From PALSA-555 sp963821325 (GTDB lineage: Bacteria > Actinomycetota > Acidimicrobiia > IMCC26256 > PALSA-555), in NCBI GenBank assembly GCA_963821325.1, contig CAWGDC010000005.1, positions 496,001 through 560,000 on the forward strand: DNA of 64,000 bases, in the 5' to 3' direction. Positions within the stretch are counted from its first letter, which is position 1. The number at the start of each line of letters is the position of its first letter. A program made the position numbers and the translations under genes. The notes under the pieces were generated by a model. The model was not told the DNA's origin, did not search any database, and saw nothing but the letters and a program-made list of their open reading frames with translations. This document shows positions 17,399-26,216 of the stretch, piece by piece.

Positions 17399-17856
17399 GA
17401 CCCAAGATCGGGCAGGTCGCCCCCGACTTCACGCTCCCCGGCGTCGAGAACGGGCGACGCCGCGACTTCACCCTCTCGGACTATCGCGGCCAGAAGGTGG
17501 TGCTCGCCTTCTATCCCGGCGACTTCACCCCCGGCTGAACCATCCAGCTGCGCTCGTACCGCGACGACTTCGCGGTGTTCGAGCAGGCGGGCGCGGTCGT
17601 GCTCGCGATCTCACCCCAAGACGTCGACAGCCACGAACGGTGGGCCACCCAGGAAGGGTTCACGTTCGCGCTCCTCGCCGACGTCGACCAGCACGTGATC
17701 GCGGCCTACGGGCTCACCGCCCCCGTGGTCGGGCTGCGCCGCTCCGTGTTCCTGCTCGACACCGACGGGGTCGTCCGGTGGCGCTACACCGGCACGATCG
17801 GCGCCATCTTCCAGCGGCCGGCCCGCTTCGGGCGCCTGCTCGCGAAGATGAGCTGA
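17395..17856 (+). CDS. Peroxiredoxin (BCP/AhpE-like) with in-frame TGA at the catalytic residue; candidate selenoprotein
   Basis: The ATG at 17395 overlaps the yebC stop. 153 residues if TGA 17536-17538 is read as selenocysteine (codon 48). The frame is the same on both sides of the TGA. The peroxiredoxin signature P-x3-T-x2-C reads P41-G-D-F-T45-P-G-U48, and the downstream catalytic Arg (RRSVFLLD, Arg116) and the core SPQDVDSHERWA and FALLADVDQHVIAAYG are intact. The rest of the protein has no cysteine at all, and the position of the resolving Cys in relatives (QLCSYRD) is Arg here, so without recoding there would be no redox residue. Cys-to-TGA needs one base change (TGC to TGA). A hairpin suited to a bacterial SECIS lies at 17556-17578. 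The enzyme would reduce hydroperoxides in the cytoplasm. Alternatives: base-call error or true nonsense mutation. Confidence 0.75.
17556..17578 (+). promoter_or_regulatory. Candidate bacterial SECIS hairpin
   Basis: Bases 17556-17564 pair with 17570-17578 (six Watson-Crick pairs CCGCGA/TCGCGG, one A-U and two G-U pairs below). The 5-nt loop CGACT has G in second place and begins 26 nt after the TGA. This matches the published criteria for bacterial SECIS as I recall them: loop 3-14 nt, a G in the first two loop positions, 16-37 nt spacing. GC-rich DNA folds readily, so this is permissive evidence only. Confidence 0.4.
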
Positions 17857-18266
17857 TGGACGTCGAGGAGGCCCGCGAGTTCATCCGGGCCAACCACCGG
17901 GGCGTGCTCGCCACCCGCCGAGGCGACGGGCGCCCCCAGCTGTCGCCCGTCGCCGCCGCGGTCGACGACGCCGGCCGGGTCGTGGTGAGCACCCGCGAGA
18001 CCGCGATGAAGACCCACAACGTCCGACGCGACGCGCGGGTGTCGCTCTGCGTGTTCACCGACGCCTTCTTCGGCTCCTGGGCGCAGGTCGACGGCACCGC
18101 GACCGTCCTCGAGCTCCCCGCGGCGATGACCCCGCTCATGGACTACTACCGGCGGGTCGCGGGGGAGCACCCCGACTGGGACGACTACCAGGCCGCGATG
18201 CAACGCGAACGGCGGGTGCTGCTCCAGATCGCCATCGAGCACGCCGGTCCCCGCCGCTCCGGGTAG
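17856..18266 (+). CDS. Pyridoxamine 5'-phosphate oxidase-like (split-barrel) flavin/F420 protein
   Basis: 136 residues; ATG 17856 shares its A with the peroxiredoxin TGA. FIRANHRGVLATRRGDGRPQ, SPVAAAVDDAGRVVVSTRET and MKTHNVRRDARVSLCVFTDA form the split beta-barrel typical of PPOX-class F420-dependent enzymes (TIGR03618-like). F420 rather than FMN use is inferred from resemblance. Coupling to the peroxiredoxin suggests a shared redox or detoxification role. Its TAG stop overlaps the -10 box of the next operon. Confidence 0.75.
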   Translation: MDVEEAREFIRANHRGVLATRRGDGRPQLSPVAAAVDDAGRVVVSTRETAMKTHNVRRDARVSLCVFTDAFFGSWAQVDGTATVLELPAAMTPLMDYYRRVAGEHPDWDDYQAAMQRERRVLLQIAIEHAGPRRSG

Positions 18267-18269
18267 ATT
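18264..18269 (+). promoter_or_regulatory. Candidate -10 box (TAGATT) of the coxS operon
   Basis: TAGATT lies 24 bp before GTG 18294, with GAGGGGGA as a ribosome site in between. The box overlaps the preceding stop codon. Confidence 0.45.
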
Positions 18270-18293
18270 TCGCCGCCGCACCCGAGGGGGACC

Positions 18294-18757
18294 GTGGACA
18301 TCTCGATCACCGTGAACGGCGAGGCCCAGACCCACGACGGTCGAGCCCCGGACCCTCCTCGTGCAGTACCTCCGCGAGGAGTGCCGCCTCACCGGCACGA
18401 AGGTCGGCTGCGACACGTCGTCGTGCGGCGCCTGCACCGTCCTCGTCGACGGCGAATCGGTGAAGTCCTGCACCATGCTCGCCGCGCAGGCCGACGGCGC
18501 GGGCGATCACCACCATCGAGGGCCTCGCGCCCGACGGCGGGCTGCACCCCGTGCAGGCCGCGTTCCAGGACAACCACGCCCTCCAGTGCGGCTTCTGCAC
18601 CGCAGGGATGGTCATGGCGACCGTCTCGCTGCTCGACGAGATCCCCGACCCGAGCGAACGCGACGTCCGCCTCGGCCTCGAAGGGAACCTCTGCCGGTGC
18701 ACCGGCTACCACAACATCGTCCGGGCGGTGCTCGCCGCGGCCGACGCCCGCCGGTGA
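18294..18757 (+). CDS. coxS: Aerobic CO dehydrogenase/xanthine dehydrogenase family, iron-sulfur small subunit, two frameshifts
   Basis: About 153 residues from GTG 18294. An N-terminal plant-type [2Fe-2S] ferredoxin domain shows GCDTSSCGACTVLVDG with a later Cys in SVKSCTMLAAQADG; the C-terminal helical [2Fe-2S] domain shows HALQCGFCTAGMVMA and GNLCRCTGYHNIV. The pattern resembles CoxS of form I/II CO dehydrogenases and related molybdenum hydroxylases. Shifts of +1 near 18340 and 18503 break the N-terminal half. It ends in GTGA overlapping the medium subunit. The substrate cannot be fixed because no catalytic large subunit is present. Confidence 0.85.
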
Positions 18758-19580
18758 TCCCCGCCGCGTTCGAGTACGTGCGGGCCGGCACGGCCGACGA
18801 GGCGCTCGCCGCCCTCGCCGAGCACGGCGACGACGCCAAGCTCCTCGCCGGCGGGATGTCCCTCCTGCCGCTCATGAAGCTGCGCCTCGCCACCCCCGCC
18901 GTGCTCGTCGACGTCGGACGGCTCGCCGACCTCTCCTACGTGCGCGACGCCGGCGACCACCTCGCCATCGGCGCGCTCACCCGCCACCGCGACCTCGAGA
19001 CCAGCGACCTCCTCGCCGCCGAGTGCGGTGTTCTGCGGGCCGTCGCCGGCCAGGTCGGCGACAACCAGGTCCGCCACCGCGGGCACGCTCGGCGGGTCGG
19101 TCGCCCACGGCGACCCGGCCTCGGACCTGCCCGCCGCGCTGCTCGCCCTCGACGCCACCCTCGTCGCGCAGGGCCCTGCCGGGGAGCGGACGATCCCCGC
19201 CGCCGACTTCTTCGACGGGTTCCTCGAGACCGCGCTCGCCCCCGACGAGCTGCTCACCGAGATCCGCGTCGCCAAGACCGGCGCCAACCGGGTTCGCGTA
19301 CCAGAAGTTCAACCGCCGAGCCCAGGACTGGGCGACCGTCGGCGCCGTCGCCGTGACCGCAACGGCGCGGCCCACGTCGCGCTCGTGAACATGGGCACCA
19401 CCCCGCTGCGCGCCACCGGCGTCGAGGCCGCGCTCGCCGCGGGCGCGTCGATCGCCGACGCCGCCGAGCACGCCGCCGACGGCACCGAGCCGCCCAGCGA
19501 CCTGAACGCCTCACCCGAGTACCGCGCGCACCTCGCCCGGGTGCTCGTGCGGCGAGCGCTCACCGAGGCGCACGGCCTGA
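18754..19580 (+). CDS. coxM: CO dehydrogenase/xanthine dehydrogenase family, FAD-binding medium subunit, frameshifted
   Basis: GTG 18754 begins VIPAAFEYVRAGTADEALAA. FAD motifs AGGMSLLPLMKLRLATP and GTLGGSVAHGDPASDLPAAL are both present, the second across a +1 shift near 19083. Further shifts near 19290 (FAYQKFNRRAQDWATVGAVA follows) and 19365 (then NGAAHVALVNMGTTPLRATG) precede the C-terminal domain. A TGA at 19578-19580 is the probable stop. The subunit passes electrons from the iron-sulfur subunit to the acceptor through FAD. About 275 residues, slightly short for the family. Confidence 0.82.
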
Positions 19581-20183
19581 GCCGACGCCGACGCGGTCGT
19601 CGCCGCGGCCGTGCTCGCCGCCGGACGCGGCGCACGCCTCGCCGCCCGCACCCCCAAGCCCCTGCTCGTCCTCGACGGACGTCCGCTCGTGCACCTGGGC
19701 GCTCGCCGCCGCCACCGGCGCCGACCTCGCGCCGGTCCTGCTCGTCGTCGGCCGCGCCCATCGGGCCGTCGCCCGCGCCGCCCCGACCGGCGTCGACGTC
19801 GTCCGGTCCCGCCGCTGGCGGCGCGGCATCGCGCACTCGCTGCACGCCGCGCTCGACGCCCTCGAGCCACACCGACGTGACCGCGGTGTGCGTCGGCCTC
19901 GCCGACCAGCCGCTCGTCGGCCCCGACGCCTACCGCCGGCTGGCCGCCGCGCACACCGACGGCGCGCGCGCTCGCCGTCGCCACCTACGACGGCACCCGC
20001 GGCAACCCGGTGCTGCTCGGCCGGACCCTGTGGCCCGAGGCCCGCGCCCTGCGCGGCGACGTCGGCGCCCGGTCGCTCATGACCCACCACGAGGTCGTGG
20101 CCGTCGACTGCAGCGGCACCGGTGACCCGAGCGACGTCGATACGCTCGACGACCTGCACGCCGTCGAGAGAAGGACGTCATGA
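19581..20183 (+). CDS. MocA/MobA-like molybdenum cofactor nucleotidyltransferase, frameshifted
   Basis: The nucleotidyltransferase signature AAAVLAAGRGARL and KPLLVLDGRPLVH starts the protein. After shifts near 19698, 19870 and 19972 come VGRAHRAVARAAPTGVDVVR, VCVGLADQPLVGPDAYRRLA and YDGTRGNPVLLGRTLWPEAR, ending GDVGARSLMTHHE. Motifs resemble MocA, which makes the cytosine-dinucleotide form of the molybdenum cofactor used by CO- and xanthine-dehydrogenase-type enzymes. That fits its place between coxM and coxG. The start codon is not clear; the frame opens right after the coxM stop. The final TGA overlaps the coxG ATG. Confidence 0.72.
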
Positions 20184-20841
20184 AGCTCGAGCACGACTTC
20201 GGGGTCGACGCCGAGCTGCACGCCGCGTGGCCGCTGCTCCTCGACCTCGAGCGCATCGCCCCCTGCATGCCCGGCGCCCAGCTCCAAGAGGTCGACGGCG
20301 ACGAGTACCGCGGGATCGTGAAGGTCAAGGTCGGCCCGATCACCGCGCAGTACCGCGGCGCGGCCCGTGTGGTGGAGGCCGACGAGGCCACCCGTCGGGT
20401 CGTGCTCCACGCCGAGGGGCGCGACACCCGCGGGCAGGGCAACGCCGCCGCCGACATCGTGGCCACCCTCACCGCCGACGGCGCCCGCACCCAGGTGCAC
20501 GTCGACACCGAGCTCAACGTGACCGGCAAGGTCGCCCAGTTCGGCCGCGGGGTCATGGCCGACGTCTCCGCGAAGCTCATGGACCAGTTCGTCGCCTGCC
20601 TCAGCACCACCGTCCTCGACGCGGGCGACGCCGGGGCCGCCGCCCCCGGCCCGCCTCGCCCGGCCGCCGCCGCGCCCCGCCGCGGCACCGCCGAGCGGGC
20701 CGCGGCGCATCGAAGCCGTCGAGACCGAGGCCGTCGACCTGGTCCGCGCCGCCGGCGGGGCCGTCGCCAAGCGCGTCGTGCCGCTCCTCGCCGCGGCGAT
20801 CGTCGTCGTCGGCGTCGTCGGTCTGGCTCGTCACCCGCTGA
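20180..20841 (+). CDS. coxG: CoxG-like SRPBCC protein with C-terminal membrane anchor, frameshifted
   Basis: ATG 20180. The SRPBCC/CoxG domain covers residues 1-150: KLEHDFGVDAELHAAWPLLL, RIAPCMPGAQLQEVDGDEYR, GIVKVKVGPITAQYRG and LNVTGKVAQFGRGVMADVS. A Pro/Ala-rich linker leads, across shifts near 20700 and 20818, to VVPLLAAAIVVVGVVV and WLVTR at TGA 20839, a single membrane helix at the extreme C-terminus. CoxG-type proteins recruit or assemble CO dehydrogenase-family enzymes at the membrane, and a recent proposal is quinone handling. It closes the operon. Confidence 0.8.
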
Positions 20842-20871
20842 GCGGTCCCCCATCCGGCGCCGCAGCGCCCG

Positions 20872-20877
20872 TAGCAT
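20872..20877 (+). promoter_or_regulatory. -10 box (TAGCAT) for leaderless ruvC
   Basis: TAGCAT is followed by 7 nt and GTG 20885. The spacing supports that GTG as the ruvC start, although a frameshift follows within 20 nt. Confidence 0.55.
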
Positions 20878-20884
20878 CGAATAC

Positions 20885-21418
20885 GTGTTCGACCCGGACG
20901 GGCCCTGTGCTCGGCATCGACCCGGGCCTGTCCACCTGCGGGTACGGCGCCGTCGAGCCGGCACGGCCGGCAGCTCACCGCCGTGGCCTGCGGCGTCCTG
21001 CGCACCTCGCCGGACGCGCCGCTGCCCGAGCGGCTCGCCACCCTCGAAGCCGACCTCGACGCGTTCGTGCGCGAGGTGCGGCCCGCCGCGCTCGCCGTCG
21101 AGCGCATCCTCTTCCAGGCCAACGTCCGCACCGCGATCTCGGTCGGGCAGGCCAGCGGCCTCGCGCTCGCCGTCGCGGCCCGGGCGGGCGTGCCGGTGAC
21201 CCACTACAGCCCGAACGAGGTGAAGCTCGCCGTGGCCGGCGACGGCGCCGCGGCGAAGGTCCAGGTGCAGCACATGGTCCCGCCGCCTCCTGAGCCTCTC
21301 GTCGGCGCCGCCGCCCGACGCGGCGGACGCGCTCGCCCTCGCCGTCTGCCATCTCTGGCGGGCCCCGCTCCGCGACGGCGTCGCCCGGGCCGTCGCCGCC
21401 GCGAAGGCCCGCCGATGA
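20885..21418 (+). CDS. ruvC: Holliday junction endonuclease RuvC, frameshifted
   Basis: About 177 residues. GTG 20885 (VFDPDGP) joins, after one extra C near 20903, to VLGIDPGLSTCGYGAVE with the first catalytic Asp. After an extra G near 20954 come RQLTAVACGVLRTSPDAPLP, AVERILFQANVRTAISVGQA (catalytic Glu region) and YSPNEVKLAVAGDG. After an extra C near 21277 come LSLSSAPPPDAADALALAVC and HLWRAPL, carrying the last Asp of the active site. It resolves Holliday junctions with RuvAB. It ends in an ATGA overlap with ruvA. Confidence 0.9.
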
Positions 21419-22002
21419 TCGGGTCCGCTGCGCGGCACCGTGCTCGAGCACACCCCGGCCGGGGAGGTCGTCGTCGAGGTCGGCGGCGTCGGCTACCGGG
21501 TGCTCGTCCCGACCGGCACGGCCGGCCTCGTGCCCGGCGACCCCGCCTTCCTCTTCACCCACCTCCACGTCCGCGAGGACGCCCTCATCCTCTACGGGTT
21601 CTCGACCCGCGACGCCCGCGACACCTTCGAGACCCTGCTCGGCGCGACCGGCGTCGGCCCGAAGCTCGCCCTCGCCATCTGCTCGGTGCACGGCCCCGCC
21701 GCGCTGCGCCAGCTCGTCCTCGACGGCGACGTCGACGCGCTCACCCTCGTGCCCGGGGTCGGGAAGCGCACCGCGGAGCGGCTCCTCCTCGAGCTGCAGG
21801 CCCGCCTCGAGGTCGACGGCCCGCACCGCCGCCGACGGCGACGGCGAGGCCCCGGTCCGGCGGCCAGGTGCGCGACGCGCTCGCCGGCCTCGGCTACGGC
21901 CCCGACGAGGTGCGCGACGCGCTCGCCGGCCTCGACGGCGACGAGTCCGCCGAGCAGCTCCTCCGCGACGCCTTGCGCCGCCTCGCCGGCGCCCGGGTCT
22001 GA
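21415..22002 (+). CDS. ruvA: Holliday junction DNA helicase subunit RuvA, frameshifted
   Basis: About 194 residues. ATG 21415 reads MIGS, then with one extra C removed near 21424 LRGTVLEHTPAGEVVVEVGG. The OB-fold domain is followed by helix-hairpin-helix motifs LLGATGVGPKLALAICSVHG and LTLVPGVGKRTAERLLLEL. A shift near 21845 precedes the C-terminal RuvB-contact domain VRDALAGLGYGPDEVRDALA, which contains the near repeat VRDALAGL twice. It binds four-way junctions and loads RuvB. Ends at TGA 22000. Confidence 0.9.
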   Translation: MIGSAARHRARAHPGRGGRRRGRRRRLPGARPDRHGRPRARRPRLPLHPPPRPRGRPHPLRVLDPRRPRHLRDPARRDRRRPEARPRHLLGARPRRAAPARPRRRRRRAHPRARGREAHRGAAPPRAAGPPRGRRPAPPPTATARPRSGGQVRDALAGLGYGPDEVRDALAGLDGDESAEQLLRDALRRLAGARV

Positions 22003-22012
22003 GGCGGCCGCC

Positions 22013-23041
22013 GTGCGCGAGGAGCTGCTCCAGCCGGCCGCCGATCCCGGTCGAGCGGGCCGAGGAGACGACGCTGCGGCCCCGCCGCCTCGCCGACTTC
22101 GTCGGCCAGCCCCGCCTGAAGGAGCACCTCGAGATCATGCTCGGCGCCGCCCGGCGGCGACACCAGGCCGTCGACCATCTCCTGCTCGCCGGCCCGCCCG
22201 GCGTCGGCAAGACGACCCTCGCCGGCATCGTCGCCGCCGAGCTCGACGTCGGGCTGCGCGTCACGAGCGGGCCCGCGCTCGAGCGCGCCGGGGACGTCGC
22301 CGCCATCCTCTCCAACCTCGACGACGGCGAGGTCCTCTTCATCGACGAGATCCACCGGCTGCCCCGCGCCGTCGAGGAGGTGCTGTACCCGGCGATGGAG
22401 GACTTCGCGCTCGACATCGTCCTCGGCCGCGGCCCGTCCGCCCAGTCGATCCGCCTCGACCTGCCCCGCTTCACCCTGATCGGCGCGACGACCCGCAGCG
22501 GGATGATCACCGACCCGCTCCGCGACCGGTTCGGGTTCGTCGCCCGCCTCGACTACTACGAACCCGACGACCTCGCCGCGATCCTGGACCGCTCCGCGTG
22601 CATCCTCGGCGTCGCGCTCGACCGCCGCGGCCGGCCGGGAGATCGCCGGGCGCGCCCGCGGCACACCCCGGATCGCGAACCGGCTCCTGAAGCGGGTCCG
22701 CGACTACGCCGAGGTCCGCGCCGACGGACGGGTCGACGAGACGATCGCCGCGGCCGCGCTCGCGCTCTTCGAGATCGACGCGCTCGGCCTCGACAAGGTC
22801 GACCGCGCCATCCTCGAGACCCTCTGCGAGCGGTTCGCCGGCCAGCCCGTCGGGCTCAGCACCCTCGCCGTCACGGTCGGGGAGGCCCCCGACACGATCG
22901 AGGACGTCTACGAGCCGTTCCTCCTGAAGGCCGGCCTCGTGCTGCGCACCCCCCGCGGCCGGGTCGCGACGCCGGCCGCCTACCTTCACCTCGGCGTCGG
23001 CGTCCCCTCCGACGTCCGCCCCGAGCCTGTTCGAGACCTGA
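22013..23041 (+). CDS. ruvB: Holliday junction branch-migration ATPase RuvB, frameshifted
   Basis: About 342 residues from GTG 22013. Motifs in order: TLRPRRLADFVGQPRLKEHL, Walker A GPPGVGKTTLAGIV, Walker B LFIDEIHRLPRAVEEVLYPA, sensor 1 TLIGATTRSGM, arginine finger region PLRDRFGFVARLDYYEPDDL, and the C-terminal winged helix GLDKVDRAILETLCERFAGQ with TPRGRVATPAAYLHLG. Shifts near 22047 (extra C), 22630 and 23028 break the frame; the last places LFET before TGA 23039. It is the hexameric motor for branch migration. Confidence 0.92.
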
Positions 23042-23066
23042 CGGCGGGCCCGAAGAGGCCCTCCGC

Positions 23067-23072
23067 TACGAT
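23067..23072 (+). promoter_or_regulatory. Candidate -10 box (TACGAT) of yajC-secDF
   Basis: TACGAT lies 27 bp before ATG 23100. A short leader carrying GAGCAGGA would separate ruvB from the Sec genes. Confidence 0.45.
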
Positions 23073-23099
23073 CGCCGCTCCGAGCAGGACTGTTGTCAC

Positions 23100-23406
23100 A
23101 TGGGCCTCGTCGTCGTCTATCTCGCCATCCTGGTCGCCGCGTTCTTCTTGCTCGTCGTCCGGCCGCAGCGCCGCCAGATGGCCTCCCATCGGGCGCTCGT
23201 CGCCAGCCTGAACGCGGGCGACGAGGTCGTCACCACCGGCGGCATCCTCGGCACCATCCGCTCGCTCGAGGACGACGTCGTCGAGCTCGAGGTCGCGCCC
23301 GGCGTCGTCCTGCGCGTCGCCGCGGGGTGCGATCGCCCGGCGGGTCCCCACCGACTACGAGACCGCCGGGGACCCCGACTCGGCCGACGACGGCGACGCC
23401 ACCTGA
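23100..23406 (+). CDS. yajC: Preprotein translocase subunit YajC, one frameshift
   Basis: About 101 residues. The N-terminal membrane helix VYLAILVAAFFLLVVRPQRR with the RPQRR boundary, then SLNAGDEVVTTGGILGTI and VVELEVAPGVVLRVA, are characteristic of YajC. One extra G near 23325 separates AIARRVPTDYETAGDPDSAD, ending at TGA 23404. YajC associates with SecDF at the translocon; secD starts 3 bp downstream. Confidence 0.9.
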
Positions 23407-23409
23407 CCC

Positions 23410-24932
23410 ATGCGGCGCATGAAGGTCTACCTCGCGGCGCAGCATCATCGTTGTCGTCGGCGCGATCACCGCGACGATCCTGTCGGGCAACGCCCCGGTC
23501 CTCGGCCTCGACCTCAAAGGCGGCATCTCGGTCACCTACCAGCCCGTGGGACACCCGAAACCGGGCGCGCTGGACGAGACGCTCAGCATCATGAACAACC
23601 GGGTCAACAGCTTCGGCGTCGCCGAGCCGAGCATCAGCAAGCAGGGCAACGACATCGTCGTCGAGCTCCCCGGCGTAAAGGACCAGGCGAAGGCGCTGCG
23701 CCTCGTCGGCCGCACCGCGCAGCTGCGGTTCCGGCCCGTGCTGGCCAACATCCCACCGCTGCCCGCCACCCCCAAGACGGGCGCGACCACGACCACCGTC
23801 CCGCCGGCCACCGAGCAGGCGCTGAAGACGGCGATCGCGAACTGTGACGCCCAGACGATCGGCGCGGCGATCTCCAGCACGGGACGGCCTGCCCACCACC
23901 GCGCTCGAGAACGACAACCCGAACGAACTGCGTGATCCTGCCGATCCGCAACAGCAAGGCCCGGCTGCTCCTCGCACCGGTGAACGCCAAGTCGAGCGTC
24001 GGCGTCCCGGCCGGCCTGAGCGGGGAGCGACGTGAGCAGCGCGACGCTCGACGTTCCAGACCGGGCAGGGGTACGCGGTCGACGTCACGTTGAAGAGCGA
24101 GGGCCTGGCCAAGTTCAACGCGCTGGCCGCGGCGTCGTACGACGCGTCGAAGCCGGGGAGCAACAGCCCCCGTGACGAGGTGGCCATCGTCCTCGACGGG
24201 CTCGTCTACTCCAACCCGGCGTTCCAGACCGGGACGTTCAGCGGTCCGGTCCAGATCACGGGCAGCTTCAACCAGAGCCAGGCGTCCGACCTCGCGACCG
24301 TCATCAACTACGGCGCGCTGCCCGTGCAGCTGAACGCCATCGACGTGCAGCAGGTCTCACCCACGCTCGGCAGCGACCAGCTGAACGCCGGGATCTACGC
24401 TGGCATCATCGGCCTCGCGCTCGTCGCGCTCTACATGCTCGTCTACTACCGGATCCTCGGTCTCGTCGTGTTCCTCGGCCTCGGGGTGAGCGGCGCGCTG
24501 CTCTACGCCATCGTGTCCGGGCTCGGCCCGTCTCTGCACCTCGCCCTCACCCTGTCCGGCGTCACCGGCATCATCGTGTCGGTCGGGATCACCGTCGACT
24601 CCTACGTCGTGTACTTCGAGCGATTGAAAGACGAGGTGCGGACCGGCCGCACCGTCCGGTCGTCGGTCGACCGCGGGTTCGCCCGGTCGTTCCGCACGAT
24701 CGTCGCCGCCGACCTCGTGTCGCTCATCGGCGCTGGCGCGCTGTGGGCGCTCGCCATCGGCTCGGTCAAGGGGTTCGCGCTGTTCCTCGGCCTGGCCACC
24801 ATCCTCGACCTCATCGTCTCCTACTTCTTCATGCATCCGCTCGTCTCGCTGCTCGCCCGACGACCCGAGCTCGTGCGCCTCCGCGGCGTCGGGATCGGCG
24901 CCGGCCTCGACGTCCCGGCGGTGCAGGCGTGA
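23410..24932 (+). CDS. secD: Protein translocase subunit SecD, frameshifted
   Basis: About 500 residues in pieces. After ATG 23410 (MRRMKVYLAA) and an extra C near 23440 come SIIVVVGAITATIL and the first conserved box APVLGLDLKGGISVTYQPVG. The periplasmic P1 domain includes TLSIMNNRVNSFGVAEPSIS and VVELPGVKDQAKALRLVGRT. After shifts near 23880, 23932 and 24045, GYAVDVTLKSEGLAKFNALA leads to the membrane domain with six helices (GIYAGIIGLALVALYMLVYY, GIIVSVGITVDSYVVYFERL). SecD with SecF uses the proton gradient to complete export. Ends in GTGA overlapping secF. Confidence 0.93.
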
Positions 24933-26137
24933 CCGAGACCCAGACGGCACCGCCGGGGCAGCGGCGCCACCGGTTCGCCGACCTGTTCCACGAGCGGACG
25001 AACTACCAGTTCATCGATCGGTCGTGGCGCTGGGCGCTGCTCTCCGGGACGTTCCTCCTCGTCGCGATCGTCGCGCTCGCCATCAACGGCTTGAACCTGG
25101 GCATCGACTTCACCGGCGGGCTCTCCTACACGATCACGGTCAAGGGCCCGGTGCCGACGGTGAACGAGGTCCGGGACGCGCTCCGTCCGGTGGGGGAGTC
25201 CGACGCGCAGATCTCGCTGCAGGTGAACCGCAGCACGGGGGTGCACTCCATCGTCGTGCAGACCCCGTCGGTGACGACCGCCCAGAAGAACCGGATCGAG
25301 GCGGCGGTGGCCCGCTACGGCACCGAGTCGGGCATCGTCGACGTCAGCCCGACATGGGGATCGACGGTCACGAACAAGGCGGCGCTGGCCCTCGGGGTGT
25401 TCTTCATCCTCATCGCCTTGTACCTGTCGTTCCGCTTCGAGTGGCGCATGGCGCTCGCCGCCATCCTCGCCGTGATCCACGACATCTTGGTCACGACCGG
25501 CGTGTACGCCGTCACCGGCTTCCAGGTCGTGCCGGCCACCGTCATCGCCTTCCTCACCATCCTCGGCTTCTCGCTGTACGACACCGTCGTCGTGTTCGAC
25601 AAGGTGCTGGAGAACGCGCCGAAGGTCGGGTCCGACGAGCTCGACACCTACTCGACGATGGTGAACCGGTCCCTGAACCAGGTGCTGATGCGCTCGCTGA
25701 ACACGTCGTTCGTCGCCGTGCTGCCGGTCGCGTCGCTCGTGTTCGTCGGCAGCGGCCTCTTCGGCGCCGCGTCGCTGAAGGACTTCGCCCTCGCGCTCTT
25801 CGTCGGTCTCACCACCGGGGCGTACTCGTCGATCTTCATCGCCGCGCCGATCCTCGCCTGGATCAAGGAGCGGGAGCCGAGGTACCGGGCGGTGCGCGAG
25901 CGGGCGCGGCAGCACCAGAGCCGACGCCGCCGGGACGCGCCGACACCGGCCGTCGTCGGCGCGTCGGTCGCGGCCGGCCCCGCCACCCCGGTCGCACCCA
26001 CCGAGGCGCCGCGGTCACCGACCCCGGTCGCCCCCGCCGGGCGGGACGGCCCGGCCGGGCCCCCGCCGCGGCCCGTGGGACGCCCGGGTGGGGTGACGCC
26101 GCGCCCGCGTCAGCAACGCCGCCGCAAGCGACGCTGA
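24929..26137 (+). CDS. secF: Protein translocase subunit SecF
   Basis: 402 residues, intact, from GTG 24929. Helix 1 at residues 33-52, then NGLNLGIDFTGGLSYTITVK (SecF box), the periplasmic P4-like domain, and five further helices with ALAAILAVIHDILVTTGVYA, ATVIAFLTILGFSLYDTVVV and VFDKVLENAPKVG. The C-terminal 100 residues form a long Pro/Ala/Arg-rich cytoplasmic tail ending QQRRRKRR, longer than in many relatives. Confidence 0.95.
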   Translation: MTETQTAPPGQRRHRFADLFHERTNYQFIDRSWRWALLSGTFLLVAIVALAINGLNLGIDFTGGLSYTITVKGPVPTVNEVRDALRPVGESDAQISLQVNRSTGVHSIVVQTPSVTTAQKNRIEAAVARYGTESGIVDVSPTWGSTVTNKAALALGVFFILIALYLSFRFEWRMALAAILAVIHDILVTTGVYAVTGFQVVPATVIAFLTILGFSLYDTVVVFDKVLENAPKVGSDELDTYSTMVNRSLNQVLMRSLNTSFVAVLPVASLVFVGSGLFGAASLKDFALALFVGLTTGAYSSIFIAAPILAWIKEREPRYRAVRERARQHQSRRRRDAPTPAVVGASVAAGPATPVAPTEAPRSPTPVAPAGRDGPAGPPPRPVGRPGGVTPRPRQQRRRKRR

Positions 26138-26200
26138 GCGTCGGGTCGCCCCCGTCGGCGTCGGATCCCCGGGAGGGCCGGTGCGGGCGGGGCCGGGCCC

Positions 26201-26206
26201 TACGAT
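26201..26206 (+). promoter_or_regulatory. -10 box (TACGAT) of relA
   Basis: TACGAT lies 10 nt before ATG 26217, giving a leader of a few nucleotides at most. An overlapping ATG at 26205 would be upstream of the predicted transcript start, favouring 26217 as the true start. Confidence 0.5.
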
Positions 26207-26216
26207 GGCGAGGGAC

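Noticed and set aside
21860..21945. Internal near-repeat VRDALAGL in RuvA as a recent duplication
   Set aside because: RuvA C-terminal domains often contain two similar helices in this region; the repeat fits the fold.
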